33,222 bases of DNA from JBEOJY01 sp040275305 (GCA_040275305.1 JBEOJY010000015.1:1-33222), one strand, 5' to 3'; counted from the first letter of the stretch, positions 1 through 8,913 are shown. A program made the numbers and translations. Notes: a model not told the origin generated them from the sequence alone.

Positions 1-131
1 TCACCCTGAACGTTACCGCAATGCCAGTAACGTCCATGACGGCGACCGTTGGGAAGATAGGCGCGGCACTCCGGCCCGCCTGTTGCCCCATAGGCAATGT
101 CGTCAGGAAAGCGGATTTCGTGGAAAGTCAT
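1..131 (-). CDS. Partial chimeric ORF: DUF2460 phage tail N-terminus joined to DUF7146/Toprim-type primase N-terminus
   Basis: This frame is not interrupted and runs off the left edge of the window, so only 43 residues are visible. The ATG at 131 has an AGG six bases upstream. Residues 3-21 (FHEIRFPDDIAYGATGGPE) match the start of phage/GTA minor tail proteins of the DUF2460 (TIGR02217) family. From about residue 22 the sequence changes to CRAYLPNGRRHGRYWHCGNV, which I recognise as the N-terminal region of DUF7146/Toprim-type primases common on alphaproteobacterial conjugative elements. The join is in frame. The position directly downstream of a tape-measure gene fits the DUF2460 half; the primase half fits the TraG piece upstream. 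The family calls come from memory of the families, not from a search. The function of the fusion, if any, is unknown. Confidence 0.6.
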   Translation of the reverse strand, partial: MTFHEIRFPDDIAYGATGGPECRAYLPNGRRHGRYWHCGNVQG

Positions 132-188
132 TTTTGACCTACAATCAGAGGCATCGAATCACGATGGATCAATTCAATGGGGGCACGA

Positions 189-1154
189 ATGCAAATATCT
201 GAAGAACAGATGAAGCTCGCTAACATCTTTCACCCATACGCCCTCGGACGCCAATCTGCTGCCTTAGCCAACAAAACGCGGTTTGTTCACTACACAAATG
301 CAGATGCAGCCATAAAGATCCTAGACAACAAACAAGTTTGGATGAGGAAGTCATCTGCAATGAATGATTTCCGGGAAGTCCATCATGGGTTGGATTGCTT
401 GATAAGAACATTTCGTCAGAGTGAAGCAGGAAAAAAGTTCAGGTCAGTACTCAATTCGACATTTGATGGTTTGGATACCGAGATAGCAGAGATTTTTGAT
501 AGCTGGATTCCACATTTTCAGAACAATACGTATTTAACTTGCGTTTCAGAACACAAAGACACTGAAGATTTTTATGGACGTTTGTCGATGTGGCGTGCTT
601 ACGGTGCAGGAGGGATCGCCTTTGTAATGAACAGCAAGCCATTTCTAAGCCCATCGGATGCGTTGAAAGCCTACACCAGCCCAGTAGCCTATTTAGATGA
701 CATCGGATTCCAAGCTCAGTTTGATAATGTTACTTCAAACATCAACGAGAATTTGAAGTTCTTGCAAGCACAAGGCAGAGACGTTGTTAAGAACTTAGTT
801 TTTCACATGTTCAAAATGGCCGTCCTCTGCACCAAACATCCGGGATTTGAAGAAGAAAAAGAATGGCGCGTTGTGTACTCTCCCTCGTTCCAGAAGTCGG
901 ATCGTCTGATCAAAGACATTCAAGTCATAAATGGAGTTCCTCAACCAATATATAAGATTCCCTTGCAGGATGTTCCTGAAGAAGGTTTCTTTGGCGTGGA
1001 AATACCGGATCTGATTGAGCGTATAATAATAGGCCCAACACAGTTTCCGCTTGTCACACACGAGGCCATTGTTGAGATGCTCATAAAAGCAGGAGTGACG
1101 GCAGAGGATGCTCTCAAAAGAGTTTTTATATCGGACATACCTCTGAGACGCTAA
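189..1154 (+). CDS. DUF2971 family protein
   Basis: The frame opens at 177, but the ATG at 189 is preceded by a GGGGG tract at a good ribosome-binding distance and is preferred, giving 321 residues. The protein resembles the DUF2971 family of unknown function. Numbering from the upstream ATG, the landmarks are FVHYT near residues 36-40, an MNDFREV-like segment near 62-68, SMWRAYGAGGIAFVM near 137-151, and FEEEKEWRVVY near 224-234. There is no signal peptide or membrane segment. The gene is visibly AT-richer than the genes around it. It lies on the opposite strand between two phage tail-type frames and converges on the tape-measure frame with 11 bases between the stops, so it looks like a cargo (moron) gene. 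The conserved H-Y, W..Y and E.EWR blocks recall an ADP-ribosyltransferase-like arrangement, but that is only a guess. Confidence 0.75.
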   Translation: MQISEEQMKLANIFHPYALGRQSAALANKTRFVHYTNADAAIKILDNKQVWMRKSSAMNDFREVHHGLDCLIRTFRQSEAGKKFRSVLNSTFDGLDTEIAEIFDSWIPHFQNNTYLTCVSEHKDTEDFYGRLSMWRAYGAGGIAFVMNSKPFLSPSDALKAYTSPVAYLDDIGFQAQFDNVTSNINENLKFLQAQGRDVVKNLVFHMFKMAVLCTKHPGFEEEKEWRVVYSPSFQKSDRLIKDIQVINGVPQPIYKIPLQDVPEEGFFGVEIPDLIERIIIGPTQFPLVTHEAIVEMLIKAGVTAEDALKRVFISDIPLRR

Positions 1155-1165
1155 CGGAATGTATA

Positions 1166-3508
1166 TTAGAGATTCCTTTGCGCGCGGCTGATCCCCCGCG
1201 CGGCTTCTGCCGAGACCTGCGCTTGGCTGGCTCTGAACGAATTTGCATCGGGTGTCGAGATGTTCATCACAAGGTTGATCGGGCTGGATGTCCGGCCATT
1301 CTTCGGAATAACTGTTTCCCCGCGCTGGAGAATAGCGGGAACTTCGTCGGGACGCAGCCCCGCGATGCCTCCTGAATGATAGCGCGGCGCTCCGGCAAAA
1401 ACGAAAGCCGGAACCTGCCGCGATGGTGCCGTTTCGCCAGCCATGCCGCCTTCGTGGAAAATCGAGCCAAAGATATCGGACATAAAGCCACCACTTTCCA
1501 TGCTGCTGCCCATCCATTTGGCAAGCGGCCCTGTGATCGATTGCTGCACCATCATGCGCGTGATGTCGGCAACGATGCTGTTGGCCAGATCATTCAGACT
1601 GTTGAGGCTGACTTCGCCGGACGTCACCATGTTCACAATGGCGTCCTCGGTCGCCTGCAGGGCTGACGAAAAGGCTTTCTCGACCGCGCCCGCCGCGTTT
1701 TCACCTTCTTTTTGATAGGCGCGGAAGGCACGGATTGCTCCGGCCTGCGCATCCGTGCGTCCAGTTAGTTGCTCGTCATAGGCTTTGTCTTTTGATTTAT
1801 TGAAAATGTCTTGGCTGATCGCGCCCGCATTTAGCATCTCAGTCAGGCGTGCGATTTGATCCGCGTAGGCTTCTTCGGCGGTTCGCACGCCTTCTGTGAT
1901 TTGTTTGCCTTCTTCTTTGAGCTTGTCGAGTTTTTCCTGTGCTTGGGTCTGATCGTAAAGCGCAGCCGCCATCTGCTTTGCACGCTCGACTTGCTCATGC
2001 GATGTCGTTTCGGGCAGTTTTGCTACGGCATCGGATATGAACGCCTTGCGCTTGTCACCAAGCCTATCCATTTGTTTGCCGAGATCGTCGATGATCTTTT
2101 GCGCCTCGGCAAAAGACTTCTGATCGAACAATTGAGCGGCTAGATTGCGTGTCTGGTTTTTCTCGGCATCGCCTGCCTTGCTGGACAGGCGGCTGACGGC
2201 CTGATCTATAAACGCCTGCCGTTCGTTACTAAGACCAAGGAGTTTCTGTTTTAGATCGTCGATGACTTTCTGATTGGCCTCGGCCTCTTTCTGAGCGGCT
2301 TCTGCAATCGGTTTTTGAATGACCTCGATCTGACGGTGGGCGAGTTCTTCCGCTTGCTTGATCGCCGCATTGATACCTGTATCGGTGCTGCCGTCTTTTT
2401 CGCGTAAACCTTCCAAACGCTGCTTGGTTTTTCCAAGTTCGTCGTTGATCTTGGCGATCTTCTCGGCGGGATTGTCCACCAGTTTTGCCAGAGCTTCGTC
2501 GATGCCTTTGCGCTGCTGAATCAGCAGATCGGCGCGGCCTTCCTTTTCCGCTGCAAGACGCCCAGACACGGCCTTGGCGCGTTCTGCCGCTTCGGCTTCT
2601 TCGGCCTTGGTCAGCTTTTCGATTTCTGCGCGCAGTTCGGTGGCTTTTTTCTGCCGAAACTCCGTGTTGTCTTTATAAAGCGGCTGAACGATAGGCGGCA
2701 GATTTTGAAGCCAATCCAGTTGCTTTTGAACCTCGGCCAGTTCGTTCTTCGCATCGCGTAGCTGGAGTGCGATCGGGTCTTTTTTGAACCATTCGGTCGT
2801 AACTTCGAAGGTCGTCGCAAGCTGGCGCAAGGCCGCTCCTGCGACTCCGGAAACGGTTTCGGTCTGGCCGATGGCCTTGAGCATGTCGCTCCAAGCCACG
2901 GCCATGCGATGTGCGGCTCCCGTCAGACCCTGCGTTTCAGCTGCAGCGGCGCCGCCAACCTGCTGTTCCAACGCCGCGAGGATCAGTTTTTGGGCTTGCG
3001 CCTTATCGCCGGTTTCGACGAGGCTCTTAATCACATCTTTTTGAGAGTCCGAAAAGGAAATGCCGACCCGCTTTAAGGCGGTAAGCCCTTCGATGGGATC
3101 TTCGAGTGCCTTGCCAAGTTGTGTCGCGGAGGACGTCAGATCCTGCCCGAACACGGCGGACATATCCTGCGCAAGGTGGATGGCCTGCTTGAACGTGTCG
3201 CCTGAGACGGAGCGAAAGGTCGCTAAGATAACCGCCGCAGCGCAACCCATGAACCCGCTTGCGCCCGCGAGCATTCCGGCCTTGTCGAACACCTGCGGCG
3301 CATAGGCGTCGAAGTGATACCACCAGTCGAACAACCGCCACGGTTCATACACCGGCCAGCCGAACACGCTGCCCCAGGGCACGCCAAGCCGCGCTTGATA
3401 CCCCAGCATGTCGGCGCACCATTGTGTCGCCGTCCACACGCCGAGGATGACGATGGCGAATACGACAATAATCTGACCGATCAGGAGTTTGGTGGGGGAC
3501 ATGGGCAA
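1166..3508 (-). CDS. Chimeric ORF: conjugal transfer TraG N-terminus fused to phage tail tape-measure protein
   Basis: This is one open frame of 780 residues. Residues 1 to about 95 match the N-terminus of the ICE-type TraG/VirD4 coupling protein: a membrane segment at about 8-27, then WPVYEPWRLFDWWYHFDAYA, then a second hydrophobic segment at 78-96. From about residue 97 it becomes a tail tape-measure protein: AQDMSAVFGQDLTSSATQLG (113-132), the RVGISFSDSQK motif, long Lys/Glu/Ala-rich coiled coils at about 250-570, and the typical C-terminal MNISTPDANSFRASQAQVSA segment. The TraG ATPase domains and the true N-terminus of the tape-measure protein are both missing. The join lies near 3215-3230. 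Family assignments are from motif recognition. The product is probably non-functional as either parent, although the frame is intact and an expressed membrane-anchored fusion cannot be excluded. Confidence 0.75.
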   Translation of the reverse strand: MPMSPTKLLIGQIIVVFAIVILGVWTATQWCADMLGYQARLGVPWGSVFGWPVYEPWRLFDWWYHFDAYAPQVFDKAGMLAGASGFMGCAAAVILATFRSVSGDTFKQAIHLAQDMSAVFGQDLTSSATQLGKALEDPIEGLTALKRVGISFSDSQKDVIKSLVETGDKAQAQKLILAALEQQVGGAAAAETQGLTGAAHRMAVAWSDMLKAIGQTETVSGVAGAALRQLATTFEVTTEWFKKDPIALQLRDAKNELAEVQKQLDWLQNLPPIVQPLYKDNTEFRQKKATELRAEIEKLTKAEEAEAAERAKAVSGRLAAEKEGRADLLIQQRKGIDEALAKLVDNPAEKIAKINDELGKTKQRLEGLREKDGSTDTGINAAIKQAEELAHRQIEVIQKPIAEAAQKEAEANQKVIDDLKQKLLGLSNERQAFIDQAVSRLSSKAGDAEKNQTRNLAAQLFDQKSFAEAQKIIDDLGKQMDRLGDKRKAFISDAVAKLPETTSHEQVERAKQMAAALYDQTQAQEKLDKLKEEGKQITEGVRTAEEAYADQIARLTEMLNAGAISQDIFNKSKDKAYDEQLTGRTDAQAGAIRAFRAYQKEGENAAGAVEKAFSSALQATEDAIVNMVTSGEVSLNSLNDLANSIVADITRMMVQQSITGPLAKWMGSSMESGGFMSDIFGSIFHEGGMAGETAPSRQVPAFVFAGAPRYHSGGIAGLRPDEVPAILQRGETVIPKNGRTSSPINLVMNISTPDANSFRASQAQVSAEAARGISRAQRNL

Positions 3509-3724
3509 CGTTCCGCTGTGGTGGACATACGGAACGATTGTCGCGCGGAACAGCGAAAACCCTTATAGCCCTTATTTGCGATGGAGTGCGTTCTGTGCCG
3601 CTATGAGGAAATTCTGTAGCAGAGCCTACCTATATCCGGCGGAGACGTTCCCGTCGATCCGATCGGAAACTCTTTCATGACTTGGAACGGCAAGAAATTC
3701 GCGCGCGAGAAACTCGAGGATTGA

Positions 3725-5572
3725 TTGCAGTATTCGAACACGCCCATGCAGCCAGCACCCGATGATATTCTGCGCCGCGTATTTGGCTTCGACTCCTTCC
3801 GTGGCAAGCAGGAGGAAATCATCGCGCATATTGTCAGCGGTGGCGAAGCGCTTGTCCTGATGCCGACGGGAGGAGGGAAGTCGCTGTGCTATCAAATTCC
3901 GGCTTTGTGCCGTCCGGGCATGGGCGTTGTGGTGTCGCCGCTAATCGCCCTGATGCGCGATCAGGTGGAAGCGCTGAAGCAGCTTGGCGTTCGGGCGGCG
4001 GCGCTCAATTCGGCGCTGGGGCATGGCGAGGCCGGGCGGATTATGGGCCAGATGCGTTCAGGGGAACTGGATCTGCTTTATGTCGCGCCCGAGCGATTAT
4101 TGCTGGAGGGGACGCTAAGTCTTCTGGCGGAGTGCAAGATTTCGCTGTTCGCCATCGACGAGGCGCACTGCGTCTCGCAATGGGGACACGATTTCCGGCC
4201 TGAATACCTGCAACTGACCATTCTGCACGAACGTTTTCCGCACATTCCACGCGTGGCATTGACAGCCACCGCCGATGTGCCGACGCGCAACGAGATCATC
4301 AAAAAGCTGAAGCTTGAGAACGGGCGCGTCTTCATCTCCAGCTTCGACCGTCCGAACATCCGCTATCACGTCACGCCGAAAGCTAAACCGCGCGAGCAGT
4401 TGTTGCGGTTCCTGAAGAAAGACCATGCGGACGAAGCCGGTATCGTTTACTGTCTGTCCCGCGCTCGCGTTGAGGACATTGCCGATTGGCTGGTCCGGCA
4501 AGGGTACAATGCGCTGCCATATCACGCGGGGCTGGCGGCGGATGTGCGGGTGCGCAATCAGGACAGGTTCATCAAGGACGAAGGAGTCATTGTTGTCGCA
4601 ACCATCGCCTTCGGCATGGGAATCGACAAGCCAGACGTGCGCTTTGTCGTCCATATGGATATGCCCAAGAGCATCGAAGCCTATTATCAGGAAACAGGCC
4701 GCGCCGGGCGCGATGGGCTGCCTTCGGAAGCTTTGCTCCTCTATGGTATCGAGGACGTGGCCAAGCTGCGTTCGATGATCGAGGGTGGCGAGGCCAATGA
4801 ACAGCGCAAACAGCTGGAGCGCCGCAAGCTTGATACCTTGATCGGCTATTGCTCAAGCCCGCGTTGCCGCAGGCAGGTCTTGCTGGAGTATTTCGGCGAA
4901 GCGTTGGCCGAGCCGTGCGGCAACTGCGACCTGTGCCTTCACCCTGTGCCGACTTTTGACGGCACGGTAGCCGCGCAGAAGGCGATGTCCGCCGTTCTTC
5001 GCACAGGGCAGAAGTTCGGCGCGGCCCATTTGACGGATATTCTGGTCGGCGCTGACACGGAACGCATTCGCCAGTTCCGACACAACCAGTTACCGACCTA
5101 TGGCGTCGGCAAGGAGTTCTCCCGCATCCAATGGCGCGATATTTTCCGGCAGCTCGTCGTGCATGGCCTTCTGGTTACCGACATGGAAGGCCATGGGGGA
5201 CTTCGTTTAAGTTCCGATGAGCTATGCCGTCCAGTCTTGCGCGGCGAACGGCGAGTTACGTTACGAGAAGACGCAACTTTCGCGCTTCAACGCGAGGCGA
5301 AAGAGAGGCGAGGGACTTCTTCTGAAACGTCAAAGACCAAGCCGGCGCTGGACAACGCCGATGACGAAAAGCTATTCCAATCCCTGCGCGCCCTGCGCCT
5401 CGAACTCGCAAAAGCCCAGAACGTTCCGCCCTATGTCATCTTCCACGATACAACACTGATTGCCCTTGCCAAAGCGCGGCCCAGAACGTTGCAAGCCATG
5501 AGCCGCATCCCCGGCATCGGGGCCGCGAAGCTGGAGCGGTATGGAGAGGCCTTTCTGAAGGCGGTGGGATGA
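3725..5572 (+). CDS. recQ: ATP-dependent DNA helicase RecQ
   Basis: A superfamily 2 3'-5' DNA helicase acting in recombination and replication-fork repair. Visible in order: FGFDSFRGKQEEII (motif 0), Walker A MPTGGGKSLCYQIP, the DEAH box within AIDEAHCVSQWGHDFRPEYL, the motif VI region QETGRAGRDG, the zinc-binding cysteines of the RecQ-Ct domain (YCSSPRCRR and CGNCDLC), a winged-helix region, and a C-terminal HRDC domain (PPYVIFHDTTL to the end). Length is normal for RecQ. Two starts are possible: the TTG at 3725, with GAGGA four bases upstream, or the ATG at 3746, which gives the more usual MQPAPDDIL start. A 15-codon ORF (3677-3724) ends against the TTG. The gene is transcribed away from the chimeric region and shows no damage. 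Confidence 0.96.
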   Translation: MQYSNTPMQPAPDDILRRVFGFDSFRGKQEEIIAHIVSGGEALVLMPTGGGKSLCYQIPALCRPGMGVVVSPLIALMRDQVEALKQLGVRAAALNSALGHGEAGRIMGQMRSGELDLLYVAPERLLLEGTLSLLAECKISLFAIDEAHCVSQWGHDFRPEYLQLTILHERFPHIPRVALTATADVPTRNEIIKKLKLENGRVFISSFDRPNIRYHVTPKAKPREQLLRFLKKDHADEAGIVYCLSRARVEDIADWLVRQGYNALPYHAGLAADVRVRNQDRFIKDEGVIVVATIAFGMGIDKPDVRFVVHMDMPKSIEAYYQETGRAGRDGLPSEALLLYGIEDVAKLRSMIEGGEANEQRKQLERRKLDTLIGYCSSPRCRRQVLLEYFGEALAEPCGNCDLCLHPVPTFDGTVAAQKAMSAVLRTGQKFGAAHLTDILVGADTERIRQFRHNQLPTYGVGKEFSRIQWRDIFRQLVVHGLLVTDMEGHGGLRLSSDELCRPVLRGERRVTLREDATFALQREAKERRGTSSETSKTKPALDNADDEKLFQSLRALRLELAKAQNVPPYVIFHDTTLIALAKARPRTLQAMSRIPGIGAAKLERYGEAFLKAVG

Positions 5573-5609
5573 GACGGAGGCGTGGGAACCATCAAAGGAG
5601 CCAGTTGCT

Positions 5610-5774
5610 GTGACTGCCGAAAACTTCGATCCCTTGCCCAATATCCTCAGATTTCCGAGGCACGAATCCGGCAATCTTCATATCGCCGTGAACGATACAG
5701 ACCGACTCTCCTCAAGAAATCTTATCAGCAAGCCACGGCCTGTTGCCGGGAAATTCATCTGCGGTGTTTCCTAG
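5610..5774 (+). CDS. Possible small hypothetical protein (54 aa)
   Basis: A 54-residue frame starting with GTG at 5610, with AAAGGAG ending ten bases upstream. It starts 37 bases after recQ, on the same strand, and stops at TAG 5774. The predicted peptide is hydrophilic with no motif I recognise. Support is the good ribosome-binding site only, so chance is not excluded. It would be co-transcribed with recQ. Confidence 0.25.
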   Translation: MTAENFDPLPNILRFPRHESGNLHIAVNDTDRLSSRNLISKPRPVAGKFICGVS

Positions 5775-5830
5775 GTGTTTCCTGGATGGTGAATGACTTT
5801 GTGGTAAAATCGCCTAACCTGTTGATTTAA

Positions 5831-5905
5831 TGGTGCTGCCGATAGGAATTGAACCTACGACCCCGTCCTTACCAAGGACGTGCTCTACCCCTGAGCTACG
5901 GCAGC
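5831..5905 (-). tRNA. tRNA-Thr (anticodon GGT)
   Basis: Read on the minus strand, the sequence folds as a complete cloverleaf. The acceptor stem is GCTGCCG/CGGCAGC, the D arm contains AGCTCAGGGGTAGAGC, the anticodon stem is CGTCC/GGACG with loop TTGGTAA giving anticodon GGT, and the T arm contains GGTTCAATTCC. The discriminator base is A and CCA is encoded in the DNA (5831-5833). The gene lies alone between the recQ region and murJ. I see no integrase or att-like duplication beside it. Confidence 0.97.
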
Positions 5906-6047
5906 GAGAGATGGGTATCCATGCGGGCATTACAGGCATCCGGCGCGTTATGGGCGTGTTATTGCCATAGTATGAGCGTTTGCGCAAGCTGCGCGTGCGG
6001 CGTTTATGTCGTTTTTGGCCGATAGGCTTGAAAAATCGCGTTTCCTC

Positions 6048-7604
6048 TTATCCATCCGACTTTCTTTTCAGGATGGCGATGGCGTCTTGAACGCGCATCG
6101 CGCCGCTGACTTGCAGCATCAGGCCATAAGCCAGCGTGGACAGGCCGATGATGAGCGCGAGGCCTATGCCTTGGTGCAGAAGGTCGGGTTTTTCCATCAG
6201 GTGGGAGAATTGCTGCACGAGGGACCATGTCACGAAGCTCATGCCTACCGCGCAGGCGAGCAGGCGTGGCGCGCGGTGGGCGAAGCGTTCGTCTCCCACC
6301 GGGGTCTTTTCGCGGCGTAGACACCAGAAGAGCAATCCGGCGTTGACCCAGATGGCGAGGCTGTTCGCGAGCGCGATGCCTGCGTGCTCGAACAAACGCA
6401 CAAGAACCAGCGATCCGACTACATTTACGACCATCGCGATCAGCGCGACCTTGACTGGCAGCGCGACGTTTTGACGCGCGAAGAAGCAGGAGGCGAAAAC
6501 TTTGACGAGCAGAAAGCCCGGAATGCCGACGGCGTAGGCGGCCAGCGTGCGGGCGGTTTCGATTGTGTCGGCGTGGGTGAAGCGGCCATGCTCGAACAGC
6601 ACCTTGATGATCGGTTCCGGCGCGACGATAAGGCCCACTGTCGCGGGCAGTCCTAGCAACAGGCTGAATTCAATCGCGCGATTCATGAAATGCAGCGCCA
6701 TGTCTTCGCGGCCCGCTTCGATGTGCTTGGCCATGAGCGGGAGCAGCGTGGTCGCGACGGCGATGCCGACGATGCCGAGCGGCATTTGGTTCAGGCGGTC
6801 GGCGTAATAAAGGTACGACACCGCTCCGGTCGGCAGGGTCGAGGCCAGTATGGTCGAGATCAGCAGGTTGACTTGGGCCGCGCCTGCGCCAATCGCGCCG
6901 GGGCCGATTTGCGCGAAGAGGCGGCGTCCGGTTTTGTCGAAACGCGGGCGCAGTAGCGGGATGGTGATGCCTGCGCGCAGGCAGCTGATGAATAGCCAGC
7001 CCATTTGCACGATGCCGGCTAGCGCGAACGCCCAGGCGAGCGTATCGCCGATGGGGAAGCCGACCCCGTGCGCGACGAACAGCGCGGCGATCATGACGAG
7101 GTTGAGCGCGACGGGCGCGGCGGCTCCCGGACCGAAGCGGCCATGCGCGTTCAGCACGCTGGCTTGCAGCGCCGAGATCGAGATCAGCGCCAGATAGGGG
7201 AAAGCTATGATGCTGTAGCGGACGGCGAGGTTGAATTTTTCGGGGTCGTTTTCGAAGCCGGGGGCGAGCACATACATGACCCATGGCATGCCGATCATGA
7301 TGGCGATCGAGAAGGGGATGAGGACGGCGAGCAGCAGGGCGAGCGCTTGTCCTGCGAAGCGTTGGGCGGATTTTGTTCCGTTGCGCTCCAGTTCGGCGGC
7401 GTAGAGGGGAACAAAGGCCGAGGAGAAGGCTCCTTCGGCGAACAGGCTGCGGAACAGGTTCGGTAGGCGTTGCGCGACGAAGAAGGCGTCCGCGATGGGG
7501 CCTGCGCCCAGAAACATCGCTGTCAGGGTATCCCGGACGAATCCTGCAACCCGGCTCAAGACGGTCAGGCCGCTGACGGTGAAAAGAGATCGTGCAAAGT
7601 TCAT
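6048..7604 (-). CDS. murJ: Lipid II flippase MurJ (MviN)
   Basis: An integral inner-membrane protein of the MOP superfamily that flips the peptidoglycan precursor lipid II. The N-terminus (SGLTVLSRVAGFVRDTLTA, then FFVAQRLPNLFRSLFAEGAF) is diagnostic for the family, and the rest is a succession of about 14 hydrophobic segments. At 518 residues the length is typical. The gene is single and divergent from the comB-like gene, with 154 bases between them. No partner gene of the cell-wall pathway is adjacent. The frame is intact and the codon use is like that of its neighbours. Confidence 0.96.
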   Translation of the reverse strand: MNFARSLFTVSGLTVLSRVAGFVRDTLTAMFLGAGPIADAFFVAQRLPNLFRSLFAEGAFSSAFVPLYAAELERNGTKSAQRFAGQALALLLAVLIPFSIAIMIGMPWVMYVLAPGFENDPEKFNLAVRYSIIAFPYLALISISALQASVLNAHGRFGPGAAAPVALNLVMIAALFVAHGVGFPIGDTLAWAFALAGIVQMGWLFISCLRAGITIPLLRPRFDKTGRRLFAQIGPGAIGAGAAQVNLLISTILASTLPTGAVSYLYYADRLNQMPLGIVGIAVATTLLPLMAKHIEAGREDMALHFMNRAIEFSLLLGLPATVGLIVAPEPIIKVLFEHGRFTHADTIETARTLAAYAVGIPGFLLVKVFASCFFARQNVALPVKVALIAMVVNVVGSLVLVRLFEHAGIALANSLAIWVNAGLLFWCLRREKTPVGDERFAHRAPRLLACAVGMSFVTWSLVQQFSHLMEKPDLLHQGIGLALIIGLSTLAYGLMLQVSGAMRVQDAIAILKRKSDG

Positions 7605-7758
7605 GTTTTTTGATAATTATGGTCGTTGCCGAGGTTTCTTCATACCTTGCCTTGCGGGATGATTATAGGTTTATTTGCATCCTGCGATTGCTTTCATTCG
7701 GCCTTGGCGGTTTCGTTCGCGCTTTAGGGTTAATAAGTGAAATTAAGGGATTGGTTTC

Positions 7759-8514
7759 ATGCTGCATAATTCGCTTGTTCAACGCGACGTTTCGGTCGTT
7801 CTGGTTCCGTCGTCGGGGCGCGAGGCGGCGCTTGGCGGGCGTACGGCCATCGTGATCGACGTGTTTCGGGCGACGACGACAATTTTGGCGGCTTTGTCGC
7901 AAGGGGCCATGTGCATCAAGCCCGTCACGTCGCGCGAGGAAGCCTTGGCCCTGCGGCGCAGTGGGCAGGTATCCTTGGCTGGCGGCGAGAGCGATGCGAT
8001 CAAGATGGAAGGATTCGATGCCGGGAATTCGCCGCTTGAATACACGCAGGAGCGCGTGCGCAACGCTTCGGTCGCCTTCGTGACGACGAACGGGACCAAG
8101 GCGATATTGTTCGCGGCGGGCGGCGCGTCGCAGGTGTTGCTCGGCTGCATGAATAATCGCCGCGCCGTGGCGGCCAAGGCGGCGGCGACTGGGCGCTCGG
8201 TGACGATCGTCTGTTCGGGGCGCAAGGGAAATTTCAGTCTCGACGATACGCTGTGCGCCGGGTTGATCGCGCAAGTGCTGTGCGAGGATTTCGGCTATGC
8301 GCCGATCGAGGATTCTTGCCATGCCGCGCTGGCGTTGTGCTCCAACGGCGAGGGCGAGGTGATGAAGCTCGTGCGGGAAGGGCGCTCGTTCCAGCGGCTG
8401 ACCGAGCTTAAGATGCAGAAGGATCTGGATTTTGCCTTGCGCCTCGACACCAACGAGGGCGTGCCGTTCTATGATCCCCGCGCGCGGGAGGTGCGGTTGG
8501 CGGAGAAGGGGTGA
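7759..8514 (+). CDS. comB: 2-phosphosulfolactate phosphatase family protein (ComB-like)
   Basis: A 251-residue protein of the ComB family (PF04029), which hydrolyses 2-phosphosulfolactate to sulfolactate. The enzyme was defined in coenzyme M synthesis in methanogens, but homologues are widespread in bacteria, where the role is often unclear. Family hallmarks are AIVIDVFRATTTILAAL near the N-terminus, GFDAGNSPLEY, FVTTNGTKAI, and the later CSGRKGNFSLDDTLCAG segment. No other coenzyme M gene (comA, comC) is adjacent, so the substrate in this organism is an inference. The ATG at 7759 has an AGGG about ten bases upstream. Confidence 0.85.
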   Translation: MLHNSLVQRDVSVVLVPSSGREAALGGRTAIVIDVFRATTTILAALSQGAMCIKPVTSREEALALRRSGQVSLAGGESDAIKMEGFDAGNSPLEYTQERVRNASVAFVTTNGTKAILFAAGGASQVLLGCMNNRRAVAAKAAATGRSVTIVCSGRKGNFSLDDTLCAGLIAQVLCEDFGYAPIEDSCHAALALCSNGEGEVMKLVREGRSFQRLTELKMQKDLDFALRLDTNEGVPFYDPRAREVRLAEKG

Positions 8515-8673
8515 TTATTGTGTTTCCATAACAGTATAAATTGCTGTGCTGTGTGCGGCACCATGGGTTTTCGATGCCGCTGCTGGATTGGACAGAGTCA
8601 TCCGATAGTCGTTCCCTACACTGCCCTACACCTTAACTCATTGCTTCAGAACAAGATTCGTTGTGACCGTCTG

Positions 8674-8820
8674 CGTCATTCCGGCGCAAGCCGGAATCCA
8701 GCAGCGCCGCGTCTGCGGCGCGAAAGACTCTCAATCGCGCTCACAACCGCAGGCCGTGAATTCGTTCTTTTCCTCTCGCTGCCGCTCGCAAGCTGGATTC
8801 CGGTTTTCGCCGGAATGACG
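8674..8820. repeat. Palindromic dispersed repeat (GTCATTCCGGCG family)
   Basis: An imperfect inverted repeat about 147 bases long. The left arm begins CGTCATTCCGGCG and continues through a GCCGGAATCCAGC segment (8674-8702). The right arm at 8792-8820 is its reverse complement with two mismatches over 29 bases. Inside is a second small hairpin (GCGCCGCGTCTGCGGCGC). Repeats with arms of this type are scattered between genes in many alphaproteobacteria. No coding capacity is apparent. Confidence 0.8.
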
Positions 8821-8913
8821 CTGGCGGCTAAGATAAGTTTTGTTATCAAACAATGCGTTAACGTGTTGGGTAGTATGGTCGTTCCCAGTAATTTCCGTAC
8901 ATTCCACAAGCAT

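Noticed and set aside
795..1517. 240-codon minus-strand frame spanning the DUF2971 gene end and the tape-measure end
   Set aside because: It overlaps two supported genes in other frames and its translation has no family resemblance; it is a shadow frame.
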